Assembly: GCF_949987515.2 (NCBI RefSeq)
Contig: NC_082699.1
Span: forward strand, 76,046,281-76,110,280
Origin: Delphinus delphis
Lineage: Eukaryota; Chordata; Mammalia; Artiodactyla; Delphinidae
Direction: 5' to 3'
Length of the DNA: 64,000 bases
Below are positions 56,151-64,000 of this stretch, one piece after another. Position numbers and translations under genes: made by a program. How positions within the stretch are numbered: position 1 is the stretch's first letter; each line of letters opens with the position of its first letter. Under the pieces are notes generated by a model. That model saw only the letters and a list, made by a program, of their open reading frames with translations, was not told the DNA's origin and made no database searches.

Positions 56151-57164
56151 TACGTTTAAGGGATATCCAACACTGTTAAAGAGACCAAGAATTGGGATGA
56201 GTTATTCCTGGGAAATAAAATCTCACAGTAATAGCAGGACTTTTGGTGGAGAGAGCTTTTGAGTCAACAAACGCCGGAGTGAAGAGAGGTGAAGGGTGGG
56301 AAAATCAGGAACCCTGGGTCCTACGCCTTCTCATCCATCAAAAGTGGGGGTTCCTGGGGCTTTGCAATGTTTATGGACACCGTGCAAGGCATAGTGGCAT
56401 TTGTGGTCTGTGAAGACAATCTTGATTTGCACAGTTACACAGGTACTATATAAGAGTCTCCCCTTCCCTTCCCTATTCTTCCTTTTTCCTCCAAAACAAA
56501 CAAGGCTCCTGCTCTGACCCTTGGTGCCACCTACTTCCCAAAACTGGCAAGAGAACCGAGTGAGGCATCTCACACTTAGCATCTTTCTTGATCCCTGGTG
56601 CCACCCTGAGAGTTAGATGTTATCATCCCCGTTTTAAAAACAACAAAATTTAAGCACAGATTGAAATTTGGCTCGGTACAAACGTCCCTTGCAATTGCAG
56701 AGCTTCTTGAAAAAACAGATCATTTACTGTATGATTTTGTATCCATGTTCTTCTCTTGATTTTGTTCTTGCCAAGATCTCCTGGAGGAGACAAGTCCTGT
56801 GATCCCCACAGGCAGAGAAGGAGTGCTTCTCCATCCAAGTCTCATAACCCATGAAAGCTGCTGCCGGGACCAAGCCCTGTAGCCTCTTTTGTCTTGCTCT
56901 CCTGTGATCTTTGCAAGAGGATCATGGTACTTCTTCCAGAATCAGAGACAGAGCGCCCATCTCCAGACTCAAATGCCTGGTGAGTTTCCCCAGTTTGGCT
57001 CAGGGCTCCCTGAAGACCTTGCTGAGCCTGGCACTCATTAAAGCTCCCTTGTCCTAAATCATCTGGCTTTAAGGGACAACTGAGGGACCACCAAAGCATT
57101 CTGCAGAAGGCAGAGCACAGGTCAGGGGAGTGAGTGCCAAGGCCCCTCATCCTAGATGCTGATC
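56151..57164. other. No recognised feature
   Basis: Mixed composition. Frames of up to 102 codons on the minus strand (56,842-57,150) are not recognisable. Confidence 0.5.
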
Positions 57165-57390
57165 AGTTGGCCCAGCTTCAGGGTTGAATTATCTGTGTTA
57201 ATTTCTAGTTTAGCCACTTACTAGCCGTACGCTCTTGAGCAGGGTCTGAACATCTCTGTACCTCAGTATCTCCATTTTTCAAAGCTCACAGCAATAGTCC
57301 TATGATAGAGGATGGTGACAAACGATCCTCAAATATAAGCATTCTATAACGGTTTCCTATAATATTAATGATGGTTATTATTATTGTTAT
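57165..57390 (+). mobile_element. MIR SINE
   Basis: 'agccacttactagccgtac' and 'catctctgtacctcagtat'. A small reversed MIR piece ('aaaactgagacccagag') follows to 57,475. Confidence 0.7.
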
Positions 57391-57549
57391 TTAAACACAT
57401 ATGAAAACTGAGACCCAGAGAATGCAAGAGAACTTCCAAGTTCCCACACTGAGCCAGAGGCCACAATTCTGTTTTGTTTTGTTTTTTTAACCTCAGCATC
57501 CTTCTTCCCTTACGAGGATGAATTGGGCTAATATGGGCAAAGTACCATT

Positions 57550-57932
57550 TCCGTCAGCTAGGGCTGCCATAACAAAGTGCCTCAGACTTGGTGGTTTAAA
57601 CAACAGAAATTCATTTTCTCTCCATTCTGGAAGCCAGAAGTCCTAGATCAAGGTGTTCATGGGTTGACTTCTTATAAAGCTTCTCTTTGGCTTGTAGATG
57701 GCTGTCTTCTCCCTGTGTCTTCACAGGGTCTTCCCTCTTTGTGTGTCTGTGTCCTGATCTCCTCTTCTTATAAGGAATATGGGATTAGGACCCATTCTAG
57801 TGATCTCATTTTAACTCAGTTGCTTCTTTAAAGACCTTTTCTCCAAGTATAGTCACATTCTGAGGCACTCGGGGGAGGGGGGATTAGGACTTCAACATAC
57901 GGATTTTGGAAAGGCGACATTCAACCCATAAT
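57550..57932 (-). mobile_element. MLT1 LTR
   Basis: Reversed landmarks: 'ctagggctgccataacaaa', 'tggtttaaacaacagaaat', 'cttcttataaggaatatgg', 'gtcacattctgaggcactc' and 'caacccataata'. Confidence 0.88.
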
Positions 57933-59489
57933 AGATGCAGATTACAGATTCTGACAGAGAAAAGTTGCTCAGGAAATATTAAGTATTATTTTCACGGCAT
58001 GGTTACTACTGTGCCTTATCTCCGGACTTTGATGAAATTCCCACGTTGAAAATGTGTGATGTCCATTGAAAAGCCCCTCAAACAGCCTTTTGTATGTGCC
58101 CCACAGAGGAGTTCACACAGTTCCAGGAGGCTGCTGTGTGCCCACAGGACCCTTCTGAGGAAAGAGAACTCATGCAACTTTCTCTGCATAGAGTTGCTTT
58201 GGCTGTAGCCCATGAGCACTGAGCGGATTAAGCCCTACCTTCCTGCTCACCGGACCTTGGTCAGACATCAGTGCAAGTTCAATGCAACCACGGATGCGCC
58301 TGTGAACACTGACCCTCAGTGTCTGTGGTATGGGCTGGTACTCCAGCCAAATGTAAATATTATATAGTTTGGTGGCTAGGAAACGTCTCCTTGGGGACAA
58401 ATAGACAAACAAACCAGAATTGAGTTTGATCTCATCTGTACCCGCTGCATGTAAAAAGAGAAACAGAGAGAGCGCCTCTGAAACACTTGGCTTCGTCTTC
58501 TCTTGAGTTTATAATTCACAATACATCCCTTAGATACAGAGTCTTTTTATCCCCTCTGTCATTTTCCAAGATCTTTTTTCACCCTCTTCTTCCCAAGCCA
58601 ACCGTGTTCCTTTCCATGAAGTGTCCTTCTTACTCATCGCGAAACTAGAATTACAGATATCTCATTCAATCCTGAGAAAATGGGCTAGGTGTGAGGGGCT
58701 GGAGTTCCTCTTCAATATCAGAAGCATCTGTGGTCCCCTTTCTAGGACCAGGGACTTTGTAACACTGGGTGCACCTATGAACAAGGGGATTGCATAAACT
58801 CTGTGTTAAGGTCCTTCCCAGCTCTTATGACCTGTGATGCAATATATAGTCTCGGCATCTTCTGGGGTGCGTGCACCTCTGGCGGTCCCTTCTTCCCTCA
58901 CACTATAGCAGAACCAAAGCCTCAGAAGGCAACTCTGATCTCTGCCTCTGCAGGGAGAGAGACTGGGGATGATGGATGGAGAGGGATTTGACAGGTTGAT
59001 TTCAGTGAGTGTGTGTAGGAGTGTGCATTTCAGCTTGAAGAACGCAGGAGGAAATACCACATCCATGTATTTGTTTATCCCTGTTGTTAAATAGCTATGC
59101 TCTGGCCTCTGCACTGTGGTCGACTCTGAGAACACAGGAGACCTCAGCATCTCGGAGACACCACCAACCCGTGTACAGATCATCAGTCGAACACTACAGG
59201 AAACCCACCTGAAGGCAACTCACTGGGCCTGCGTTTCAGAATGAAGGGGCTTTGGTCATTTATTAGCTTGTAACCCTTAACGAGGCCTTCACACAGCAGG
59301 CTGGGAGAATCCTGAGAGTTAAGGAAGAGCTCTATGAACTGCAGATTGCTTTACAAATGCTAATTATGTTAGGAAGGTGATTGCCCTGGGACACGATCAA
59401 GTTCAAATTACTTAGTATGACAGCCAAGGTGGCTAAAACTCTGACTCGTGTTATGCCGCCCCTGCAATGTAGTCAATGCTCCAGATACA
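57933..59489. other. No recognised feature
   Basis: Long unique-looking stretch. Minus frames of 80 and 125 codons (58,170-58,412; 58,806-59,183) have no domain. A donor-like 'ccg|gtgagc' lies on the minus strand near 58,247. Confidence 0.5.
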
Positions 59490-59600
59490 TGGTGCAACTT
59501 GACATTTCTCAAACCATCTGCATCTTGTCATGCGTTCATGCCTTTGCTCCCTTCCTGCTTGCTGTCTGACAGATAATTGCTTATTTATCGAATTAAAATC
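59490..59600 (+). mobile_element. L2 fragment
   Basis: 'catgcgttcatgcctttgc' followed by 'tcccttcctgcttgctg' is an L2 segment. Confidence 0.5.
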
Positions 59601-60280
59601 TCACATCATCCCCCCCACATACACATGCATACACACATGCACACAGACACAAACTAAGCACGATTAGCTATTCTCTCCTGGGCAAATTGTTTGATCTCAA
59701 GATAAGTCAGGAACGACCAAATTCATTAAACAACCCTCAGTCCCTTTCTCAAGATGTCCCCAGATTCTGATAACCCAGTGGGTGTGAAAGAGCTCTAGCT
59801 AAGGTCTTCTTTTCCTGAGCCTACCTGTGAATTCTCAGAGTGAAGCAAATGTAGTGAGCTCGTAGATAGCCTTTCTCCTGCAATACAAGGATGTCCATCC
59901 CTGCGTTGTCTGCATTAACACAAACTGGGGAAAACATTTTAATGGCTAACAATGGTGGGGACTGGTGGAATAAAATAAAAGATAATAAGCTATTAATCAA
60001 TCATTAAAGTGATGCTTTATTTTAAAATAAAGGAAAATATTCTATTACTTAGAAATGTCAATTTTATATGTTTTATGTCGTGATTCCATTTTTTGTACAA
60101 AACTAATAAGAAAAATAACACCCTGAAAGTGTATGAAACCAAGATAGGCTCTGGGAGCTGGGAGTGCAGGTGGTCGTAATTCTCTCCACTGTGTTTTGCT
60201 ACATTTTCTAAATATCCTATAAGAAGTAATTATGTCATCAGGCAAAAATAAGTGTGGCTTAATTGTTTTTCTGGTTTGGG
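59601..60280. other. Unclassified; short CA-rich run
   Basis: 'cacatacacatgcatacac' at about 59,617-59,650. The rest is AT-rich and unassigned. Confidence 0.45.
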
Positions 60281-60365
60281 GTTTTTTTTTGGCCACCCCG
60301 CACGGCATGCAGGATCTTAGTTCCCCAACCAGGGATCAAGCCCGCGTCCCCTGCAGGGAAGTCCC
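60281..60365 (-). mobile_element. Short-form CHR SINE with internal deletion
   Basis: T-run, 'ggccaccccgcacggcatg' and the reverse B-box area 'gggatcaagcc' are present. The A-box region is gone: 'cccctgca' joins directly to 'gggaagtccc'. Confidence 0.88.
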
Positions 60366-60446
60366 ATGGTTTAGTTGTTTTAATCACTTTGATTCAAACA
60401 ACACAAAATTTTGAATTTTAGACTTTTGCGTATTTTTAGTAGTTGC

Positions 60447-60524
60447 TCATCCATCCACCCTTCCATCCATCTTTCCTTCCATCATCCATCCATCCATCCA
60501 TCTTTCCTTCCATCCATCCACCCT
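60447..60524. repeat. (ATCC)n/(TTCC)n tetranucleotide repeat
   Basis: Imperfect 'ccatccatcc' units interspersed with 'ctttccttcc'. Confidence 0.93.
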
Positions 60525-61274
60525 AGGAAAAAAAGGGTGAGATTTGGAAAGGGTTTGATACAAGTTAGTTCTTACTCACTGGCTCTGTGACCTCCAGGGA
60601 ATTGCTCAAACCCTGTCTTCAGTTACAGCATCTGTAAGTGGAGCAGTGGCCTCAGCATGGCCTGCATTTCTGGGTTATTTTTAGCAACAAAAGGACTCAC
60701 AGATGTGGAAGCCCATTCAAAGCTTCCACTCCCTACGTGTGTGACCTGAGATTTTCAGTATTCAAGCAGGTTTCATGCTTGCCCATTTCGGTTTGCAGAA
60801 ACCCACCATTCCACAAATAACAGTTTTCACATAAATGCATCTTTGGAAGCTCTAAAGGCTCCAAATAAGATTTTGATGTCTAAAAAAAATGCACACCATC
60901 CCTTCTGATGCAAAAGTAATTGACTTCCTTCCCACATAAAGGATTCTTATCATTTAAATGGAGAAGCAATCTTAATAATAGATGATTGCTTTATGAATAT
61001 GAAAATTATATATTCATTGCATAATCAACCGTTTAACTGACACATCATTGCAGCCCCTGTGGAGTGTGTGGAACAGATTTGAAACCACGTGACCGATTGT
61101 TCTAATTCTTCTTTTAGAAAACAAGAGACCTGCTATTCAGCTCAGGGTATAAGGAAATAGCAGATTCAAATCTGCCGTTACTTATTAAGCATCTGCTGTG
61201 TGCAAAGAGGGACTGTTGCAAAGTTTACATTTTTCAGGAAGATACCACACCCTCCCATTGTGAAGCTCAAAAAT
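60525..61274. other. Unclassified, with a MIR (+) trace
   Basis: 60,560-60,660 has 'ctggctctgtgacctccag' and 'cagttacagcatctgtaag'. The rest is AT-rich and unique. Confidence 0.45.
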
Positions 61275-61421
61275 GAGATTGCTGGGATTAGCAGAGGCAA
61301 ACTATTATATAGAGAGTGGATAAACAGCAAGGTCCTACTGTATAGCGCAGGGAACTATATTCAATATCCCATGATAAACCATAATGGAAAAGAATATGAA
61401 AAAGAACATACATATATATAG
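61275..61421 (+). mobile_element. L1 3'-UTR fragment lacking both ends
   Basis: 'gggattagcagaggcaaac', 'acagcaaggtcctactgta' and 'ccataatggaaaagaata'. It stops at 'catatatata', where a SINE begins, without the usual end. Confidence 0.8.
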
Positions 61422-61671
61422 GGCTTCCCTGGTGGCACAGTGGTTAAGAATCCACCTGCCAATGGAGGGGATGTGGGTTCTATCCCTGTTCCGGGAAGAT
61501 CCCACATGCCGCGGAGCAACTAAGCCCGTGCGCCACAACTACTGAGCCTGCGTGCCTAGAGCCCGCACACCAAAACGAAGAGGAGCCCCCTCTCGCCACA
61601 ACTAGAGAAAGCCCGCGCGCAGCAACAAAGACCCAATGCAGCCAAAAATAAATAAATTTACAAGAAAAAAT
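61422..61671 (+). mobile_element. Long-form CHR SINE, one internal unit
   Basis: Head and end match the other long copies, but only one 'cacaactactgagcc' unit remains. Tail 'aaaataaataaattt'. No duplication found. Confidence 0.9.
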
Positions 61672-62017
61672 AAAGATTCCAAGTAGGAGCAACCTCAGAG
61701 TGCCAGGGCATTGATAAAGGCTCCCCAGAGCAAGAGGCATTCCGAGGGGACTGAAAAGGGACAAGGGCAATAGGATAGGGATAAAGGGTAGTCCCCGTGG
61801 AGGCCGTGAGCATGAGGTGAGATCCCTGCGTGGGTTAATATATATAGACATGCCTCAAAGGTGGACGGGAAACAGGTTATAGAGCAAGCCTTGGATAGCA
61901 TGCACCTTTGGGGCAGGGAGCTCTGAAGCCCCGAGCAGGATGTAGCCGATGGCAGTTAAAGAAGAGAACATCAAAGGGACTCCGAAGAAACCCCAGGATC
62001 CAGCCTTCTCGCCAGTG
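61672..62017. other. No recognised feature
   Basis: Purine-rich. Short frames on both strands only. Confidence 0.45.
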
Positions 62018-62190
62018 TAAGGTTGCCAGACCCAGCAAATGAAAAGAAGGATGTCCAGTTAAATTTGAATTTCAGGTAAACAATAAATAATTTTTGAGTA
62101 AAAGGATGTCTCAGGAACTGCACGGGAAACACTTCTACTAAAAAGGTGTTTGAAATTCAAACGTAACTGGGCATCCTGCCTTTTATCAGT
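62018..62190. mobile_element. Palindromic MITE
   Basis: Left arm 'aggatgtccagttaaattt' with 'gaatttcag' pairs with right arm 'gaaattcaaacgtaactgg' and 'gcatcctgcc'. The middle is an AT-rich loop. 'taaggttgccagac' is the outer left end; the right outer end is lost. Confidence 0.7.
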
Positions 62191-62574
62191 TCATCCCACC
62201 CAGAAGATCACACACCCTAAGTGTCCTGGTCGGCGTCCCTACAGAACGGGCCGCCAGCCCTGCGGAACCAAGGCCCACGCCATCTGCAGCTGGCTGGCCT
62301 GCAGCGGGGGCTCCGGGGGTGCTGCGCAGACCCTCTATTATAGAGTACCTTGCAGCCAGTTTGCACAATCACTAAGGGCCTTTCCAGAATCTGAGTGTCT
62401 GCCATGGACCCCTGAGAAATACCAAAGAGAGGGCAGGCGTGGAGGAGAGTGGGAGTCAAGAAAGGGACAAAAACACCGTGTAATCACTTGAGTTGTCTTC
62501 AAAGAAGGACACAGACACCAAAACTCTGGAAAGGAGAAATCAATTTCCTTTTATCCTGGTGCTGCCTTCCCTTC
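62191..62574. other. GC-rich unclassified stretch
   Basis: 62,220-62,330 is locally GC- and CpG-enriched ('cggcgtccctacag' could act as an acceptor). The 113-codon plus frame here is unrecognised. Confidence 0.4.
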
Positions 62575-62660
62575 CTCCCATTCAACAAATAGGTATTGAC
62601 TTCCTGGGATGTGCCGGGCACTGTGAACTGCAGTTATGAGTGAGTTACAGTAGGCTTGCT
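62575..62660 (-). mobile_element. L2 3'-end fragment
   Basis: 'ccattcaacaaataggtat' followed by 'tgtgccgggcactgtgaac'. Confidence 0.7.
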
Positions 62661-62845
62661 CACTAGGTTTCAGACACTGGGTTTCAAACGCTGGCTTTGC
62701 CACTTAAAAGCCGACCGATCTTCCACTGATCCTCAGTTTTCTCATCTGGAAAATGGGTGTAACAGTGCGTCCAGGAAGGTTGTTGTAAGGATTCATTTAA
62801 ATGATGTAAGCACAAAGTAATACTCGCAGAAAGCCAGCTTCCCCT
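62660..62845 (+). mobile_element. MIR SINE
   Basis: 'tttcaaacgctggctttgc', 'tcagttttctcatctggaa' and 'gttgttgtaaggattcatt'. Confidence 0.78.
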
Positions 62846-63621
62846 CCCTGACGCCATCCTCATTTTCTCATCACAGAGAAAGAGACATGATCTCATAATG
62901 ACGAAGTAGTGAGCAAGTGATACCGTGTTTTCAGAGCCCAGAGGAAAGAGCAAGTTCTTCACAGAGGCAGGCATTTGGCTGTGTCCTGAAGAAGGAATGA
63001 GATGTGCTAGACAGAAGCTTTTGAAATTTAAATCTGCCCAGGGTTCCCTCTTAGAGGAAACCACCCCTAACCCCATCCTTAATCCCATTTGGTCCATGAG
63101 GTTTGCTTGGGGCTCCTCTTGTTCCCAGGGCTGGGCCATCAGAGTCCCCTTGTGTCTATTGCAAGAGCAATCAGCCCAGGATCTTACCCCTTCTCTGAGA
63201 TCTGGAACTCCCAGAATTGCAGAAGCCTAAAGCCCCCGGAGCATTCTGCAGTCACCCAGAGAATCACACCTGACAGCAAAGAGAGATCTGGTGACATACT
63301 TCCAACATCTGCTCTATGTGGGAAGCCAGATCTGCCCCTGGACTCACCCATCTCATTTACCAACAGAGGATGCTTTTTGCTTAAACCAGTTCGGTTAGAG
63401 GGTTCATCACTAGTAATTAAATAGCTCCCATGCTGGGTGACATTGTACATTAATTTCTCAAATGCTCAGTGTTGCCTTTGTTACTTAATAAACAAACTAA
63501 AAGCTATAGTTTAAAGCAGTAACCAAACCCTATTAAAATGCGTGATCCTTTTATAGAGAAGATGTTATCTCACTATTGGGATCTGTATCACCGATGTTTA
63601 TAAGGTGGGACGCCTCCATTT
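62846..63621. other. No recognised feature
   Basis: Frames of about 90-110 codons overlap on both strands without recognisable content. Confidence 0.5.
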
Positions 63622-63948
63622 TGTTACCGAGTCCAAGCTTTCTCTGCTCGCCACATGACAGTTGCTGAGGCAGGGAATATGACTTTATTGGGAAAGCCGG
63701 CAGACCGAGAAGATGGCAGACTAGTGTCTCCGAAAAACCATCTTCCCAGGGTTTGGATGCCAGTTTCTTTTATAGCACAGAGAGGGGGAGGAGATGAGGA
63801 AGTAAAGTAAAAAGACCATAAGTTTTGCAAATGTCCCCTGGAATGGCCAGCCTCGGGGAGAGGATGTGTTAATTTCTTCTTTCTTGCAGCCATCCACAGG
63901 TGGACAGGGTCCGGATGTTTCCCTGAACAAAGGCACTTTGGTTTAACA
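63622..63948 (-). mobile_element. ERV-like solo LTR, TGTTA...TAACA
   Basis: On the minus strand: start 'tgttaaacc', TATA box 'gctataaaagaaac', polyadenylation signal 'cccaataaagtcatattcc' about 100 bp later, and end 'ctcggtaaca'. This is a complete U3-R-U5 order. No internal viral sequence adjoins it on the left. The family is unnamed here, and the outer start could lie further right. Confidence 0.65.
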
Positions 63949-64000
63949 TTCAGGCAGAGGGGCAGGGTTCCCTGAGGCAGGGAACATTATGTATACACAG

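Noticed and set aside
60447..60524. Short repeated units as a CRISPR-like array
   Set aside because: Plain tetranucleotide repeat without unique spacers, in a mammalian genome.

Overview
The window is nuclear DNA from a mammal, most likely a cetacean. The main evidence is about 23 SINEs of the CHR group. These are tRNA-derived, begin with a 'ttccctggtgg' head and carry a Pol III A box of the form TGGCGCAGTGG. They come in four structural forms: about 115 bp, about 200-245 bp, the GC-rich CHR-2 form of about 205 bp, and a 250-350 bp form with an internal repeat. CHR-2 is characteristic of whales and dolphins. I see no BovB or Bov-A element, which argues against a ruminant. The rest is a normal mammalian background of L1, L2, MIR, ERVL-MaLR (MLT1) LTRs, hAT MITEs such as MER20, a few ERV-like LTRs and microsatellites.

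Layout. 0-11 kb: a SINE in one of two MLT1 LTRs, old MIR/L2, a few young SINEs and a long (TG)n. 11.1-15.4 kb: an old plus-strand L1 split by three CHR-2 SINEs and a second L1 3' end. 15.4-28 kb: mostly unclassified sequence with L2/MIR, a tandem SINE pair, two L1 3' halves, MLT1-like LTR and a strong recursive-splice-like motif on the minus strand (21.49 kb). 28.3 kb: a 172-bp non-B-DNA tract, G31-(TG)57-(CG-rich). 28.5-38 kb: MIR, L1 and L2, with a possible minus-strand retrocopy at 32.8-33.0 kb. 38.2 kb: a candidate plus-strand exon. 40.8-41.5 kb: the only CpG island, with CCAAT and GC boxes and two consensus splice donors that all suit a minus-strand promoter and first exon. 41.7-64 kb: repeats again, including an L1 with a twin-primed 5' inversion (44.6-45.8 kb), an internal L1 piece flanked by an 18-bp duplication without a poly-A tail (47.4 kb), a young minus-strand L1 3' half (52.6-54.3 kb), a palindromic MITE (62.0 kb) and LTRs ending in TAACA (51.6 and 63.6 kb).

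No complete protein-coding gene, rRNA, functional tRNA or CRISPR array can be supported. Most open reading frames are products of SINE, L1, L2 or simple-repeat sequence. The reading I find most coherent, as inference, is that the CpG island at about 41 kb is the promoter of a minus-strand transcript with a long first intron running to the left, in which the 21.49-kb motif could be a ratchet point. The plus-strand exon-like signals at 36.8, 38.2 and 40.8 kb could be a second transcript, probably non-coding. Repeat family names come from recognising sequence signatures by eye, so subfamily labels and outer boundaries are approximate.
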